Assembly: GCF_009833495.1 (NCBI RefSeq)
Contig: NZ_WUWG01000003.1
Coordinates: forward strand, 310,001 to 374,000
Reading direction: 5' to 3'
DNA: 64,000 bases
Source: Oceanomicrobium pacificus
GTDB taxonomy: Bacteria; Pseudomonadota; Alphaproteobacteria; Rhodobacterales; Rhodobacteraceae
Under the pieces are notes generated by a model, which saw only the letters and a list, made by a program, of their open reading frames with translations, did no database searches and was not told the origin of the DNA. Numbering within the stretch: the stretch's first letter is position 1; every line of letters begins with the position of its first letter. Below, in pieces: positions 32,624 to 44,191 of the stretch. The position numbers were made by a program, and so were the translations under genes.

Positions 32624-34141
32624 ATGGCGCAATCCGGACCCACCAGCACGACGCGACCGCTTGGCGAGCTGGTCCCCGCAGGCGCCGGAGAGCCGCAGGG
32701 CGGCTGGCGCGCGGACCTGCGTGTCACCGGCCTGTCGGTCGACAGTCGGGAAGCCCGCGACGGGCACCTGTTCTTCGCCTTGCCCGGCAGCCATGTGCAT
32801 GGCGGGGAATTCATCTCCTTCGCCGCCCGGATGGGTGCGGCCGCAATCGTGACCGATGCCGAAGGGCTGCGGATTGCGCGGAACGAGGGCGTGGGCGGCG
32901 ATCTGCCGATCCTCGTGACGCCCGAGCCGCGGCTCGATCTGGCCCGTGCCGCCGCCGCCTGGTCGGGCGCGCAGCCCGAAACGGTGGTTGCGGTCACAGG
33001 GACGAACGGCAAGACGTCGGTCGCGAATTTCACCCGTCAGATCTGGGAGCATCTGGGTGAACGGGCGGTCAATTTCGGCACCGTCGGCGTCGAGGGAGCG
33101 GTCTCCGCGCCGCTCAGCCACACGACGCCCGAGCCGATCACGCTGCACGCGCTGCTCGCGGAACTGGCGGCTGACGGCGTGACCCACGCGGCCATGGAAG
33201 CCTCGTCGCACGGGCTGGCGCAGCATCGGCTGGACGGGGTGCGCCTGACCGCGGCGGGCTTTACCAACATCACCCGCGACCACATGGACTATCACCATGA
33301 TTTTCAAGACTATTTCGCGGCGAAACTCGGGCTGTTCGACCGTGTGCTGCCCGCCGGTGGTACGGCGGTCGTCAATATGGACGACCCGTTCGGCGAACGC
33401 GTGGTGCGCACCGCCGAAGAGCGTGGCATTTCCTGCCTGACCATCGGCCGCGGGGAGGGGAATGACATCACCATCGACACGACCCGCTTCGACGCGGCGG
33501 GACAGGATGTGCGCTTCACCCATGCGGGGCAGGTCCATGTCGCGCGGCTTGCGCTGATCGGCGGGTTTCAGGCCTACAATGCGCTCACCGCCGCCGGACT
33601 GGCGATTGCCTCGGGGGCCGCACCCGATGCGGCTTTCAAGGCGCTTGATGCGCTCACGACGGTGCGCGGCCGGATGGAACTGGTCGCGACGCGGGCCAAC
33701 GGCGCGCATGTGTTCGTCGATTACGCCCACACGCCCGATGCGCTGGCGACCGCGCTCAACGCGCTGCGCCCGCATGTGATGGGGCGGCTTGTGGTCGTGT
33801 TCGGCGCGGGCGGCGACCGTGACCGCGGCAAGCGGCCGCTGATGGGGCGCGCGGCGGCCGAAGGCGCGGATGTGGTTATCGTGACCGACGACAATCCCCG
33901 TGGCGAGGACCCGGCCGCCATCCGCGCCGAGATCATGGAGGCCGTGCCCGAAGGGACCGAAATCGGCGACCGCGCTGCGGCCATTCTGGCCGGCGTCGAT
34001 GCGCTGCAGCCGGGCGACACGCTTCTGATTGCGGGCAAGGGGCACGAGACGGGACAGATCGTCGGCGACGATGTGCTGCCCTTCAACGATGGCGAGCAGG
34101 CCAGCGTGTCCGTGGCCGCGCTTGATGGTGATGGTGCATGA
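32624..34141 (+). CDS. murE: UDP-MurNAc-tripeptide synthetase (meso-DAP adding)
   Basis: A 505-aa Mur ligase that adds meso-diaminopimelate to UDP-MurNAc-L-Ala-D-Glu. The ATP loop GTNGKT is at 126-131, MEASSHGL at 192-199, and DNPR at 424-427 is the motif that selects meso-DAP over lysine, which defines the wall chemistry of this organism. GDRDRGKRP at 398-406 is typical. It overlaps murF (ATGA). Confidence 0.97.
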   Translation: MAQSGPTSTTRPLGELVPAGAGEPQGGWRADLRVTGLSVDSREARDGHLFFALPGSHVHGGEFISFAARMGAAAIVTDAEGLRIARNEGVGGDLPILVTPEPRLDLARAAAAWSGAQPETVVAVTGTNGKTSVANFTRQIWEHLGERAVNFGTVGVEGAVSAPLSHTTPEPITLHALLAELAADGVTHAAMEASSHGLAQHRLDGVRLTAAGFTNITRDHMDYHHDFQDYFAAKLGLFDRVLPAGGTAVVNMDDPFGERVVRTAEERGISCLTIGRGEGNDITIDTTRFDAAGQDVRFTHAGQVHVARLALIGGFQAYNALTAAGLAIASGAAPDAAFKALDALTTVRGRMELVATRANGAHVFVDYAHTPDALATALNALRPHVMGRLVVVFGAGGDRDRGKRPLMGRAAAEGADVVIVTDDNPRGEDPAAIRAEIMEAVPEGTEIGDRAAAILAGVDALQPGDTLLIAGKGHETGQIVGDDVLPFNDGEQASVSVAALDGDGA

Positions 34142-35577
34142 GCGCGCTCTGGACAGCGGAAACGGCAGCCCGCGCCACCGGCGGGCAGGCCCACGGCGAC
34201 TGGGCCGCCACCGGCGTGTCGATCGACAGTCGCAGCCTCGCCCCCGGCGACCTGTTCGTGGCGCTGGCAGACCAGCGGGACGGGCATGATTTCGTCGCTG
34301 CGGCACTGGCGAAAGGGGCCGCGGCTGCGTTGGTCACGCACCGGCCCGACGATGTGCCGGACGATGCGCCGCTCCTCGTCGTGCCTGACGTGCTGAAAGC
34401 GCTCGAAGGGCTGGCCGTGGCGGCGCGCGCGCGCAGCCGCGCGCGGGTCATCGCCGTGACCGGATCGGTCGGCAAGACGACGACGAAGAACATGCTGGCC
34501 GCGATGCTCGGTGCGCAGGGCCATGTCCATGCGGCCGAGAAGAGTTTCAACAATCACTGGGGTGTGCCGCTGACGCTGGCGCGCCTGCCGCAGGAAGCCG
34601 ATTTCGCGGTCATCGAGATCGGGATGAACGCACCGGGCGAGATCGCGCCGCTGTCGCAACTGGCCCGCCCCCATGTCGCGATCATCACCACGGTTGCGCC
34701 GGTCCACCTGGCGGCGTTCCAGGATGTGCGCGGCATCGCGGAGGAGAAGGCGTCGATCTTCACCGGGCTGGAGCCGGGCGGAACGGCCATCATCTGTGCA
34801 GAAAGCGCTGCGCCAGACCTGCAGGCAGAGGCCGCAGCCCGGGCGAGTGCGGTGCTGCGGCGCTTCGGAGAAGCTGCGGATGCGGATATGCGCCTCGACA
34901 GTTGCCGGCCGGCGGCGGGCGGCAGCACGGTCGAGGCCCACTGGCAGGGCGAGCCGTTCCTGTTCAACCTGCGCAGCCCGGGCCGGCATTTGGCGATGAA
35001 CGCACTGGCGGCGCTGACAGCCCTTCTTGCCGTTGATGGCGATCTGGCGCGCGCGCTCATCGCACTTGGCGCTTGGCGGGCCACGGACGGGCGCGGCGCG
35101 CAATGGTCGGTCGCGCTCGGACCGGACGGGATGGACGGGCAGTTCACGCTGATCGACGAAAGCTACAATGCCAACCCGCTGTCGATGGCCGCGGCGCTTG
35201 ATGTGCTGGCGGCCGCGCCGGTCGAGGATGGCGTGGGCCGTGTCGGCCGTGGCCGCCGGATCGCGATCCTCGGCGACATGCTGGAGCTTGGCGACACCGA
35301 AGAGGCGCTGCATGCCGGACTGGCGGACCTGCCGGTGATGGGGCAGGTGGATCTGGTGCATACGGCCGGACCGCTGATGGCGGCGCTTCACGCCGCGCTT
35401 GACGACGACCGTCAGGGCCGCCATGCGGACAGTGCCGCGGCGCTGGTGGCGGTCGCGGCGCGGCTCGTCGATGCGGGCGACACGGTGATGGTCAAAGGAT
35501 CAAAAGGCTCGCGCGTGGCAGATGTTGCCGCGGCGCTTCTCAAACTCGGCCGGGCAACTCGGCACGGAACAGGCTGA
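34138..35577 (+). CDS. murF: UDP-MurNAc-tripeptide:D-Ala-D-Ala ligase
   Basis: A 479-aa Mur ligase that attaches D-Ala-D-Ala to UDP-MurNAc-tripeptide to complete the pentapeptide. [11 protein letters not shown] at 108-118 is the ATP loop. [27 protein letters not shown] and [15 protein letters not shown] are the family signatures. The product of the ddl gene downstream supplies its dipeptide. It overlaps murE by 4 nt and is followed by mraY after 29 bp. Confidence 0.97.
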   Translation: MSALWTAETAARATGGQAHGDWAATGVSIDSRSLAPGDLFVALADQRDGHDFVAAALAKGAAAALVTHRPDDVPDDAPLLVVPDVLKALEGLAVAARARSRARVIAVTGSVGKTTTKNMLAAMLGAQGHVHAAEKSFNNHWGVPLTLARLPQEADFAVIEIGMNAPGEIAPLSQLARPHVAIITTVAPVHLAAFQDVRGIAEEKASIFTGLEPGGTAIICAESAAPDLQAEAAARASAVLRRFGEAADADMRLDSCRPAAGGSTVEAHWQGEPFLFNLRSPGRHLAMNALAALTALLAVDGDLARALIALGAWRATDGRGAQWSVALGPDGMDGQFTLIDESYNANPLSMAAALDVLAAAPVEDGVGRVGRGRRIAILGDMLELGDTEEALHAGLADLPVMGQVDLVHTAGPLMAALHAALDDDRQGRHADSAAALVAVAARLVDAGDTVMVKGSKGSRVADVAAALLKLGRATRHGTG

Positions 35578-35606
35578 CAAGGCCGGACAGGCGAAGGGCA
35601 GGCAGA

Positions 35607-36692
35607 ATGCTTTACTTCTTGAGCAACATTTCGGACGGGGGCGATTTCTTCAACCTGTTCAGATATATCACCTTCCGGGCTGGCGGGGCGTTCATGACCG
35701 CGCTGATCTTCGGGTTCCTCTTCGGGCGGCCGCTGATCGACCTGTTGCGGCGCAAGCAGAAATCGGGCCAGCCGATCCGCGAGGACGGGCCGGAGGGCCA
35801 TATCGTGACCAAGGCGGGCACGCCGACAATGGGCGGGGTGCTGATCCTCGGTGCGCTGACCGTGGCGACGCTCCTCTGGGCACGCTGGGACAACGGCTTT
35901 GTCTGGATGGTGCTCTTTGTGACCCTGTCCTTCGGGTTGATCGGCTTTGCCGACGATTATGCCAAAGTGTCGGCCCAGACCCATGCGGGCGTCTCGGGCA
36001 AGGTGCGTCTGGCGCTCGGCTTCACGGTCGCCGGGATCGCGGCGGCCTGGGCGATGATGCTGCACCCTGACGATCTGGCGGGGCAACTGGCCTTTCCGGT
36101 GCTGAAAGACCTGCTCCTGCCCATGGGCATCCTTTTCGTGCCCTTCGCTATGATCGTGATTGTCGGTTCGGCCAATGCGGTCAACCTGACAGACGGGCTC
36201 GACGGGCTGGCCATCATGCCGGTGATGATCGCGGCAGGCTCTTTCGGGATCATTACCTATCTCGTCGGGCGGTCGGATTTCTCCCAATATCTCGAGGTCC
36301 ATTACGTCCCCGGCACGGGCGAGATCGCGGTGATCTGCGCGGCGCTGATCGGCGGCGGGCTCGGGTTCCTGTGGTACAATGCCCCGCCCGCCGCGGTCTT
36401 CATGGGCGACACCGGATCGCTGGCCCTGGGCGGCGCGCTCGGCGCCATGGCGGTGGCGGCGAAGCATGAAATCGTGCTCGCGGTGATCGGCGGCCTGTTC
36501 GTGGTCGAGGCGCTCTCGGTCATCATCCAGGTCGCCTATTTCAAGCGGACCGGGAAGCGGGTGTTCCTGATGGCGCCGATCCATCACCATTACGAGAAGA
36601 AGGGCTGGGGGGAGAGCCAGATCGTGATCCGTTTCTGGATCATCTCGGTCATTCTTGCCCTGATCGGCCTCGCAACCCTGAAACTGCGGTGA
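35607..36692 (+). CDS. mraY: Phospho-MurNAc-pentapeptide transferase
   Basis: A 361-aa inner-membrane enzyme with about ten helices that transfers phospho-MurNAc-pentapeptide to undecaprenyl phosphate, making lipid I. Asp116-Asp117 in [20 protein letters not shown] from 190 and [11 protein letters not shown], plus the late HHHYEKKG histidine motif, form the Mg2+ and nucleotide site. Length and topology are normal. Confidence 0.97.
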   Translation: MLYFLSNISDGGDFFNLFRYITFRAGGAFMTALIFGFLFGRPLIDLLRRKQKSGQPIREDGPEGHIVTKAGTPTMGGVLILGALTVATLLWARWDNGFVWMVLFVTLSFGLIGFADDYAKVSAQTHAGVSGKVRLALGFTVAGIAAAWAMMLHPDDLAGQLAFPVLKDLLLPMGILFVPFAMIVIVGSANAVNLTDGLDGLAIMPVMIAAGSFGIITYLVGRSDFSQYLEVHYVPGTGEIAVICAALIGGGLGFLWYNAPPAAVFMGDTGSLALGGALGAMAVAAKHEIVLAVIGGLFVVEALSVIIQVAYFKRTGKRVFLMAPIHHHYEKKGWGESQIVIRFWIISVILALIGLATLKLR

Positions 36693-36744
36693 GACCGGCG
36701 ATGTACCTGCAAGACCCGATCTGCCACCGGGCCGGAGCGGCCCG

Positions 36745-38148
36745 ATGATCCCCGTTCGGGGATTGCGCGACCGGCGCGTACTGGTGCTCGGTCTGGGGCG
36801 CAGCGGCCTGTCCGCGGCGCGCGCGCTCCGCGAAGGCGGGGCCGAACCGCTCTGCTGGGATGACGGGGCGGAGGCTCGCGACGCGGCAGAGGCTGAAGGG
36901 TTCACGATCGCCGACCCGAAACGCGACGCAAGTTGGGACGGTGTGGAGCGGTTGATCCTCTCGCCCGGCATTCCGCATCTCTATCCCGCGCCGCATCCGG
37001 CGGTGGAAGCCGCATGGGCGCGCGGGATTGCGGTCGACAATGATATCGGACTTTTCTTCACTTCGGTGGTGACACCGGACTGGGACCAGTTCGACAGCAC
37101 GCCGAAGATCGTCTGCGTGACCGGATCGAACGGCAAATCCACGACCACGGCGCTCATCTGCCACCTGCTGGAGAGCGCCGGCCGCCGCGCGCAGATGGGC
37201 GGGAATATCGGGCGCGGCGTGCTCGACCTCGACCCGCCGGGCGATGGCGAGACGATCGTGCTGGAACTGAGCTCCTACCAGACCGAACTGGCACGCATGT
37301 TGCAGCCCGACATTGCGGTCTTCCTGAACCTGTCCGACGACCATCTGGACAGGCATGGCGGGCGCGGGGGCTATTTCGCGGCCAAACGGCGGCTTTTCTC
37401 CCAAGGTGTGCCGGAACGCTCTGTCATCGGCGTCGACGAGGTCGAGGGCCGGTTTCTCGCCAACCAGATGCGCGACGGGGCAGGGCAGGCGGCGCCTGTC
37501 ATCACCCTTTCGACAAAGTCAAAGCTGCAGAAGGACGGCTGGAGCGTCTTTGCCCGCCGCGGGTTTCTGGCGGAATGGCGCAAGGGACGCCAGGTTGCCA
37601 ATATCGACCTGCGGTCTGTGCCCGGGCTGCCCGGTGCGCACAATCACCAGAATGCCTGCGCGGCCTATGCGGTCTGCCGCGGGCTCGGCCTTGCGCCGCG
37701 GGTGATCGAGGCGGGGCTTGCAAGCTATCCGGGCCTGCGCCACCGCTGCCAGATCGTCGGTGTGCGGGACGGTGTGACCTTCGTCAATGACAGCAAGGCC
37801 ACCAATGCCGATGCCGCGTCCCACGCGCTCGGTGCGTTCGAAAACATCCACTGGATTGCGGGCGGTGTCCCGAAAGAGGGCGGGATAGACAGTCTCAAAC
37901 CGCTGTTCGGGCGTCTCAAGGGCGCCTATCTGATCGGGGAGGCTGCACCGCAGTTTGCCGAAACGCTGGACGGGGCGCCGCACGAGATCTCGGGCACGCT
38001 CGATGCAGCACTCGGTGCGGCGGTGGCAGCGGCGGAACCGGGCGACACGATCCTGCTTGCGCCCGCCTGCGCCAGCTTCGACCAGTTCGCGAGCTTCGAG
38101 AAACGCGGAGAACGGTTCGAGGCGCTGGTCGCCGCGCTCGCCGACTGA
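36745..38148 (+). CDS. murD: UDP-MurNAc-L-Ala:D-Glu ligase
   Basis: A 467-aa Mur ligase that adds D-glutamate. [17 protein letters not shown] at 12-28 is the N-terminal UMA-binding Rossmann motif, GSNGKST at 127-133 the ATP loop and [10 protein letters not shown] the C-terminal signature. A 15-codon mini-ORF (36701-36748) ends in a TGA overlapping the murD ATG, which may couple translation. Downstream, 160 bp separate murD from ftsW, the largest gap inside the mur part of the cluster. Confidence 0.96.
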   Translation: MIPVRGLRDRRVLVLGLGRSGLSAARALREGGAEPLCWDDGAEARDAAEAEGFTIADPKRDASWDGVERLILSPGIPHLYPAPHPAVEAAWARGIAVDNDIGLFFTSVVTPDWDQFDSTPKIVCVTGSNGKSTTTALICHLLESAGRRAQMGGNIGRGVLDLDPPGDGETIVLELSSYQTELARMLQPDIAVFLNLSDDHLDRHGGRGGYFAAKRRLFSQGVPERSVIGVDEVEGRFLANQMRDGAGQAAPVITLSTKSKLQKDGWSVFARRGFLAEWRKGRQVANIDLRSVPGLPGAHNHQNACAAYAVCRGLGLAPRVIEAGLASYPGLRHRCQIVGVRDGVTFVNDSKATNADAASHALGAFENIHWIAGGVPKEGGIDSLKPLFGRLKGAYLIGEAAPQFAETLDGAPHEISGTLDAALGAAVAAAEPGDTILLAPACASFDQFASFEKRGERFEALVAALAD

Positions 38149-38308
38149 GGCCCGCGCGCAGCCGGAACCCGCTGATTCGAAATGCTGGCTCTTTGATTCG
38201 GTTCGCGCTAGAGTGGCAGCCAGACAAGGCCAGACCCGGACAAACGGGCAGCGCCAAGAGGCAAATGGCCGGTAGGCCGAGGGTTCGTGTGACGAGGGGC
38301 AGCTTCGC

Positions 38309-39475
38309 ATGACAGATATGGTGTATGGGGCGCTGGTCGAGGCCGATCAGGGTGAACCGGTCATCCCGCGCTGGTGGCGCACGGTCGACCGCTGGACGCT
38401 GGCCGCCATTTTCGGTCTCTTCGCCATCGGAATCCTTCTCGGCATGGCCGCGTCCGTCCCGCTCGCCCAGCGCAACGGGTTGAGCGACTTCTACTATGTC
38501 TCGCGGCAGGCGGTGTTCGGCGTGGCCGCGCTCGGCACCATGTGCGTCGTCTCGATGATGTCGCCCCTGATGGTCCGTCGCTATGCGGTGCTGGGCTTCG
38601 TCGCGGCCGCGATCGCGGTCGCGCTTCTGCCTTTCCTCGGGACGGATTTCGGCAAGGGGGCGGTGCGCTGGTATTCGCTCGGCTTTGCTTCGGTCCAGCC
38701 GTCAGAGTTCCTCAAGCCCGCATTTGTGGTCCTGTCGGCCTGGCTCATGTCCGCGAGCTATGATCTGAGCGGCCCGCCGGGGCGGCTCATCTCCTTCATG
38801 CTGGCCGTTCTGATCGCAGCACTTCTGGTGCTGCAGCCCGATTTCGGTCAGGCAACGCTGTTGCTGGCCGTCTGGGGCGTGATGTATTTCATCGCCGGCG
38901 CGCCGATGCTGCTGATGGTCGTGCTGGCCGCGGGCGTCATGGGGGCGGGCGTGCTCGCCTATGGTCAGTCGGAGCATTTCGCCCGCCGGATCGACGGGTT
39001 CCTGAGCGCCGATGTCGATCCGCGCACGCAGCTTGGCTATGCCACGAACGCGATCCGCGAAGGCGGTTTCTTCGGTGTCGGCGTGGGCGAGGGCAAGGTG
39101 AAATGGGTGCTGCCGGACGCGCATACGGATTTCATCATCGCCGTCGCGGCAGAGGAGTTCGGCCTCGTGCTCTGCCTTGCGATCATGGCGCTCTTCGCGA
39201 CCATCGTGATCCGCTCGCTCCTGCGCCTCCTGCGCGAACGCGACCCGTTCATCCGGCTTGCGGGTGCCGGGCTGGCGGTGATGATCGGGATGCAGGCGCT
39301 CATCAATATCGGCGTTGCGGTGCGGGTGCTGCCGGCCAAGGGCATGACCCTGCCTTTCGTCAGCTACGGCGGATCGTCGGTTATTGCGGCCGGGCTGGCG
39401 CTCGGGATGCTGCTTGCCTTCACACGCCGCCGTCCGCAGGACGATTTCAGCGACATTCTCGGCCGGGGCAAGTGA
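38309..39475 (+). CDS. ftsW: Peptidoglycan glycosyltransferase FtsW
   Basis: A 388-aa SEDS polymerase with ten predicted helices that polymerises lipid II at the septum in complex with FtsI. The extracellular loop with VQPSEFLKPAFVV and KGAVRWYSLG (the catalytic Asp loop begins GTDFGKGA) and the C-terminal RVLPAKGMTLPFVSYGGSS signature are present. The 160-bp upstream gap includes CGCTAGAGTGG, possibly a -10 element, but no convincing -35. murG begins directly after the stop. Confidence 0.96.
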   Translation: MTDMVYGALVEADQGEPVIPRWWRTVDRWTLAAIFGLFAIGILLGMAASVPLAQRNGLSDFYYVSRQAVFGVAALGTMCVVSMMSPLMVRRYAVLGFVAAAIAVALLPFLGTDFGKGAVRWYSLGFASVQPSEFLKPAFVVLSAWLMSASYDLSGPPGRLISFMLAVLIAALLVLQPDFGQATLLLAVWGVMYFIAGAPMLLMVVLAAGVMGAGVLAYGQSEHFARRIDGFLSADVDPRTQLGYATNAIREGGFFGVGVGEGKVKWVLPDAHTDFIIAVAAEEFGLVLCLAIMALFATIVIRSLLRLLRERDPFIRLAGAGLAVMIGMQALINIGVAVRVLPAKGMTLPFVSYGGSSVIAAGLALGMLLAFTRRRPQDDFSDILGRGK

Positions 39476-40597
39476 ATGAGCGCGACGGATGCGAGCCGGA
39501 CCATGCCGCTTCTGGTGATCGCCGCGGGCGGCACCGGGGGCCACATGTTTCCCGCACAGGCGCTGGCCGAGGAAATGCTTGCCCGCGGCTGGCGGGTGCG
39601 GCTGTCCACGGATGCGCGGGGCGCACGTTATGCGGATGGGTTTCCCGAGGCCGTGCCGCGTGACGTGGTGCGCTCGGGCAGTTTCACACAAGGTGGGGTC
39701 CTGCGGCGCCTGATGGTGCCCGCGCTCATCCTTGCCGGATCGGTGTCCGCATGGCGGGCGATGCGGCGGGACCGGCCCGCCTGCATTGCCGGGTTTGGCG
39801 GCTATCCCGCCATGCCGGCGCTCGTTGCCGGCATGGTGTCGGGCGTGCCGCGGCTCATCCATGAACAGAATGGCGTGCTGGGCCGTGTGAACCGGCTCTT
39901 TGCCCGGTCGGTCGACCGCGTCGCCTGCGGCACATGGCCGACGCCGGTGCCTTCCGGCGCTGATGCGGTCTTTACGGGCAATCCGGTGCGCGCAGGTGTG
40001 CTGGAGATGCACGGCGCCCATTACCGCCCCCCGGGCAAGACGGTGCTGAACCTGCTCGTGATCGGCGGATCGCAGGGCGCGTCGTCTCTCTCGAACCTCG
40101 TGCCCGAAGCCGTCGCGGGGCTGCCCGACGAGATGCGGAGCCGCATGCGGATCAGCCAGCAGGCGCGACCCGCCGACCTCGATGCCGTGCAGGCGCGCTA
40201 TGAGGAACTCGGCATCGACGCGGATGTACGCACCTTCTTCACCGACGTGCCGCAGCGCCTGTCGGATGCGCAACTCGTCATCTCGCGCGCGGGCGCCTCG
40301 TCGGTTGCGGATATCGCGGTGATCGGCCGGCCGAGCATCCTGCTGCCCTATCCGGCCGCGACCGACGATCACCAGACGGCCAATGCGTCCGGCCTTGCCA
40401 CGGCGGGCGGCGCGGTTGTGCTGCAGGAAGCCGGGCTGACGCCCGAGCGGATCACCGCGGAAATCGCCCGCATATTGGGTGAGCCGGAAGTCGCCATCGC
40501 CATGGCGCGCGCCGCAGCCGGCTATGGACGTCCGGAGGCGACTCTGGCATTGGCCGACCTCGTGACGGAAATCTCGAAATCAGGACAGAAGACGTGA
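39476..40597 (+). CDS. murG: Lipid II synthase MurG
   Basis: A 373-aa membrane-associated GT28 glycosyltransferase adding GlcNAc to lipid I. The G-loop [14 protein letters not shown] is at 17-30 and a second, [11 protein letters not shown], follows at about 199. [31 protein letters not shown] is the UDP-GlcNAc site. The ATG directly abuts the ftsW stop and the end overlaps murC by 4 nt. Confidence 0.97.
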   Translation: MSATDASRTMPLLVIAAGGTGGHMFPAQALAEEMLARGWRVRLSTDARGARYADGFPEAVPRDVVRSGSFTQGGVLRRLMVPALILAGSVSAWRAMRRDRPACIAGFGGYPAMPALVAGMVSGVPRLIHEQNGVLGRVNRLFARSVDRVACGTWPTPVPSGADAVFTGNPVRAGVLEMHGAHYRPPGKTVLNLLVIGGSQGASSLSNLVPEAVAGLPDEMRSRMRISQQARPADLDAVQARYEELGIDADVRTFFTDVPQRLSDAQLVISRAGASSVADIAVIGRPSILLPYPAATDDHQTANASGLATAGGAVVLQEAGLTPERITAEIARILGEPEVAIAMARAAAGYGRPEATLALADLVTEISKSGQKT

Positions 40598-42000
40598 ACG
40601 CAGCGACCCGGCTCCCGCAGGATATCGGCCCCATCCATTTTGTCGGCATCGGCGGCATCGGCATGTCGGGCATTGCCGAGGTGCTCCTCAGCTTCGGCTA
40701 CAAGGTGCAGGGCAGCGACCTGAAAGCCTCTCCGATCACCCGGCGGCTGGAGGATATGGGCGCGCGGATCTTCATCGGCCAGGCGGAGGAAAATCTCGAC
40801 GGGGCGGATGTGATCGTCATCTCCTCGGCGATCAAGCCCGGCAATCCGGAACTGGACGGGGCGCGGCGGCGCGGCCTGCCGGTCGTGCGCCGGGCCGAGA
40901 TGCTGGCCGAACTCATGCGCCTGCGCTCGAACGTGGCCGTGGCCGGCACCCATGGCAAGACGACGACAACGTCCATGGTGGCAGCACTTCTGGATGGCGG
41001 CGGGCTCGATCCGACGGTGATCAACGGCGGGATCATCCATGCCTATGGCTCGAACGCGCGCATGGGCGAAGGCGACTGGATGGTGGTCGAGGCCGACGAG
41101 AGCGATGGCACGTTCAACAAGCTGCCCGCCACGGTCGCGATCGTGACCAATATCGACCCCGAGCATATGGACCATTACGGGTCTTTCGATGCGCTGCGCG
41201 ATGCGTTCCACACATTCGTGTCGAACATTCCCTTCTACGGTGTGGCGGTCTGCTGCACCGACCATCCCGAGGTGCAGGCACTGGTCGGCCGGATCGACGA
41301 CCGCCGCGTCATCACCTATGGCATGAACCAGCAGGCCGACCTGCGCATCCGCAACCTGCGCTACGAGGGCGGCTCGGCGCATTTCGACATCGACCTCCAG
41401 CATGAGGACAGCCGGATCGCCGATCTAGTGCTGCCGATGCCGGGCGACCATAACGTGCTGAACGCCGTTGCCGCCGTCGCGGTGGCGCGGCATCTGGGCG
41501 TGGGACCGGCCGAGATCCGGGCGGCGCTCGCCGGCTTTGGCGGGGTCAACCGCCGCTTCACCCGCGTGGGCGAAGTGGACGGGGTGACGATCATCGACGA
41601 TTACGGCCACCATCCGGTGGAAATCGCCGCCGTGCTGAAAGCCGCGCGCCAGGCCACCAAGGGCCGTGTCGTCGCGGTCCACCAGCCGCACCGCTATTCG
41701 CGCCTGCACGAACTGTTCGAGGATTTCTGCACCTGTTTCAACGATGCAGATACGGTTGCCATTTCCGAGGTCTATGCCGCGGGCGAAGCACCGATCGAAG
41801 GGGCCGACCGCGAACATCTGGTCGAGGGGCTGATCCGGCACGGCCATCGCCGCGCACTGACGCTGGACGATGAGGCCGGTCTTGCCGATTTCGTCCGGGC
41901 GGAGACGCAACCGGGCGACCTTCTCGTCTGTCTCGGGGCGGGCACGATTTCCGGCTGGGCGCACGGGTTGCCCGCGCGGCTCACCAAGGGCGCCGCATGA
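40594..42000 (+). CDS. murC: UDP-N-acetylmuramate:L-alanine ligase
   Basis: A 468-aa Mur ligase that starts the stem peptide with L-Ala. [15 protein letters not shown] at 17-31 is the nucleotide-sugar domain, [11 protein letters not shown] at 118-128 the ATP loop, and [18 protein letters not shown] and [16 protein letters not shown] the C-terminal signatures. The start is GTG in an overlap with murG, and the stop overlaps the ATG of the 93-aa gene. Confidence 0.97.
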   Translation: MNAATRLPQDIGPIHFVGIGGIGMSGIAEVLLSFGYKVQGSDLKASPITRRLEDMGARIFIGQAEENLDGADVIVISSAIKPGNPELDGARRRGLPVVRRAEMLAELMRLRSNVAVAGTHGKTTTTSMVAALLDGGGLDPTVINGGIIHAYGSNARMGEGDWMVVEADESDGTFNKLPATVAIVTNIDPEHMDHYGSFDALRDAFHTFVSNIPFYGVAVCCTDHPEVQALVGRIDDRRVITYGMNQQADLRIRNLRYEGGSAHFDIDLQHEDSRIADLVLPMPGDHNVLNAVAAVAVARHLGVGPAEIRAALAGFGGVNRRFTRVGEVDGVTIIDDYGHHPVEIAAVLKAARQATKGRVVAVHQPHRYSRLHELFEDFCTCFNDADTVAISEVYAAGEAPIEGADREHLVEGLIRHGHRRALTLDDEAGLADFVRAETQPGDLLVCLGAGTISGWAHGLPARLTKGAA

Positions 42001-42278
42001 TCCTGCGGCTCCTCTTCGTCATTCTGGTGATCGTCACCGCGGCGGCATGGTTTCTCGACAGGCGCGCCTTCCGCGCGACCTTCATCGGGATCGCGCTTGC
42101 GCCGGCGGCTGTGTTCATCGGCGCCGCGCTCTACGAAAACTGGGGCGTCGACGATCTGGGCTATCTGTTCTGGAACCTGCTGAAACAGTCGCTGGTCTGG
42201 ATCGGGCCGGTGCTGGTCTGGGGCGCGCTCCTTGATCGGTTCAAGGCGCGGACCGGCGCCGGGCAGGGGGACGCATGA
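41997..42278 (+). CDS. 93-aa membrane protein inserted between murC and murB
   Basis: A small protein with three hydrophobic segments (about 2-19, 27-45 and 59-80) and a charged C-terminal tail. It overlaps murC upstream and murB downstream by 4 nt each, so its synthesis is tightly tied to the wall enzymes. Rhodobacterales often carry a short membrane ORF here (for example DUF2484), but the sequence does not match what I remember of that family. Function unknown; a small scaffold or regulator of membrane-side precursor synthesis is an idea only. Confidence 0.82.
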   Translation: MILRLLFVILVIVTAAAWFLDRRAFRATFIGIALAPAAVFIGAALYENWGVDDLGYLFWNLLKQSLVWIGPVLVWGALLDRFKARTGAGQGDA

Positions 42279-43207
42279 GCGATCTTCTCGACCGGATGCC
42301 GCAGGTCCGCGGGCGGCTCACGCCGTCGCGTGACATGGGGTCGCTCAGCTGGCTGCGGGTCGGCGGCGCCGCGGAAATCCTGTTCCAGCCTGCCGATATC
42401 GAGGATTTGCAGAGCTTCATGCGCGGTCTGCCGGCCGATGTGCCGGTCATGCCCGTGGGGGTCTGCTCGAACCTCATCATCCGGGATGGCGGCATTCCGG
42501 GCGTCGTGATCCGCCTGGGGCGCGGCTTCAACGGGATCGAGACCGGTCCGGACGGGCGGGTCGTGGCCGGCGCGGCCGCGCTCGATGCCCATGTCGCGCG
42601 CAAGGCCGCCGATGCCGGCATCGACCTGACCTTCCTGCGCACCATTCCCGGCGCGATCGGCGGCGCGCTGACGATGAATGCGGGCTGCTACGGTCGCTAT
42701 GTGGCCGATGTCTGTGTCTCGGCCCGCGCCGTTCTGCGGGACGGGGCGCTGGTGACCCTGTCGGCGGCGCAGTTGCAGTTTGCCTATCGCCAGTCCGTGC
42801 TGCCCGACGGCGCCGTGATCGTCGACGCGCTTTTCGATGCCCCCGAAGGCGACCCCGAAGCGCTCCACGCGGCGATGGAAGATGCGCTCGCGCGGCGCGC
42901 CGAAACCCAGCCGGTGGACGACCGCAGCTGCGGGTCCACCTTCCGCAATCCGGCCGGCTTTTCCTCAACCGGGCGCGCTGATGATGTGCATGATCTGAAA
43001 GCCTGGAAGCTGATTGAGGATGCGGGCCTGCGCGGCGCGCGGCTTGGCGGCGCGCAAATGTCCCCCAAACATGCCAATTTCCTCGTCAACACGGGTGACG
43101 CATCTGCCGCAGACCTCGAAAATCTGGGCGAGCTCGTCCGAAAAAAGGTTTTCGAAACAAGCGGAATAGAGCTAGAGTGGGAAATCAAGCGCGTCGGGCG
43201 TCCCTAG
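42275..43207 (+). CDS. murB: UDP-N-acetylenolpyruvoylglucosamine reductase
   Basis: A 310-aa FAD enzyme that reduces UDP-GlcNAc-enolpyruvate to UDP-MurNAc. FAD-binding segments are [15 protein letters not shown] at 62-76 and [18 protein letters not shown] at 123-140. Ser221 in CGSTFRNP is the proton donor; [16 protein letters not shown] follows. The layout fits the type II enzyme. It overlaps the 93-aa gene and is separated from ddl by 69 bp. Confidence 0.97.
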   Translation: MSDLLDRMPQVRGRLTPSRDMGSLSWLRVGGAAEILFQPADIEDLQSFMRGLPADVPVMPVGVCSNLIIRDGGIPGVVIRLGRGFNGIETGPDGRVVAGAAALDAHVARKAADAGIDLTFLRTIPGAIGGALTMNAGCYGRYVADVCVSARAVLRDGALVTLSAAQLQFAYRQSVLPDGAVIVDALFDAPEGDPEALHAAMEDALARRAETQPVDDRSCGSTFRNPAGFSSTGRADDVHDLKAWKLIEDAGLRGARLGGAQMSPKHANFLVNTGDASAADLENLGELVRKKVFETSGIELEWEIKRVGRP

Positions 43208-43276
43208 GGGCGGACACGATGCGACGATAAGCGCCAGACCGTCAAAAGGCGGCAGCGCACAAGAATGAGGCGGGGC

Positions 43277-44191
43277 ATGTCGAGCAGGGCAAACTCCCGC
43301 ATCGCGGTACTACTTGGCGGTCCTTCGGCCGAGCGTGAGGTGTCTCTCTCCTCCGGCCGGGAATGCGCCGCCGCGTTGCGGCAGGAAGGATATGAGGTGG
43401 TCGAGATCGACGCCGGGGCCGATCTGGCCGCGCGTCTGGCCGATGCCGCGCCCGATGTCGTGTTCAATGCCCTTCATGGCCGTTGGGGAGAGGATGGCTG
43501 CGTCCAGGGACTTCTGGAGTGGCTGCGCATCCCCTATACCCATTCCGGCGTTCTGGCCTCGGCCCTTGCCATGGACAAGGAAAAGACCAAGGACGTCTAT
43601 CGCCGCGCGGGCTTGCCGGTGGCCGACAGCCTGCTTTGCGGCAAGGCGGAGGCGATGGCCGCCCACCCGATGCAGCCGCCCTATGTGGTCAAACCCTATA
43701 ACGAAGGCTCCTCTGTCGGGGTCTATCTGGTGCATGAGAGCGCCAACGGACCGGCGCAGCTGGACGATGCCATGCCCGACACGGTCATGGTCGAGGCCTT
43801 TGTGCCGGGGCGCGAGTTGACCACCTCCGTTCTGGGCGACCGGGCGCTCGCCGTCACCGATATCATCACCGACGGCTGGTATGACTATGACGCGAAATAT
43901 GCGCCGGGCGGCTCGCGCCATGTGGTGCCAGCCGATATCCCGTCGGAGATCACCGGCGCCTGCCTCGATTTCGCGCTGCGCGCGCATCAGGCGCTCGGCT
44001 GCCGCGGCCTCAGCCGGACGGATTTCCGCTGGGACGAGGCGCGTGGCCTCGATGGGCTCTATTTGCTGGAGACGAACACCCAGCCCGGCATGACGCCCAC
44101 CTCGCTCGCCCCCGAACAGGCGCAGGCCTGCGGCATGGATTTCGGCGCGCTTGTGCGCTGGCTGGTGGAGGATGCCTCATGCTCCCGATGA
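43277..44191 (+). CDS. ddl: D-alanine:D-alanine ligase
   Basis: A 304-aa ATP-grasp ligase producing D-Ala-D-Ala. I use the ATG at 43277 ([15 protein letters not shown]), as the alternative at 43265 only adds four residues with no better ribosome site. [17 protein letters not shown] is the N-terminal signature; [26 protein letters not shown] and [14 protein letters not shown] give substrate, ATP and Mg2+ sites. It overlaps ftsQ by 13 nt. Confidence 0.96.
   Translation: MSSRANSRIAVLLGGPSAEREVSLSSGRECAAALRQEGYEVVEIDAGADLAARLADAAPDVVFNALHGRWGEDGCVQGLLEWLRIPYTHSGVLASALAMDKEKTKDVYRRAGLPVADSLLCGKAEAMAAHPMQPPYVVKPYNEGSSVGVYLVHESANGPAQLDDAMPDTVMVEAFVPGRELTTSVLGDRALAVTDIITDGWYDYDAKYAPGGSRHVVPADIPSEITGACLDFALRAHQALGCRGLSRTDFRWDEARGLDGLYLLETNTQPGMTPTSLAPEQAQACGMDFGALVRWLVEDASCSR

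Noticed and set aside
32405-34306. 633-codon frame antisense to ftsI/murE, and the similar frame at 30722-32239
   Set aside because: Shadows of conserved dcw genes in GC-rich DNA; no recognisable protein.
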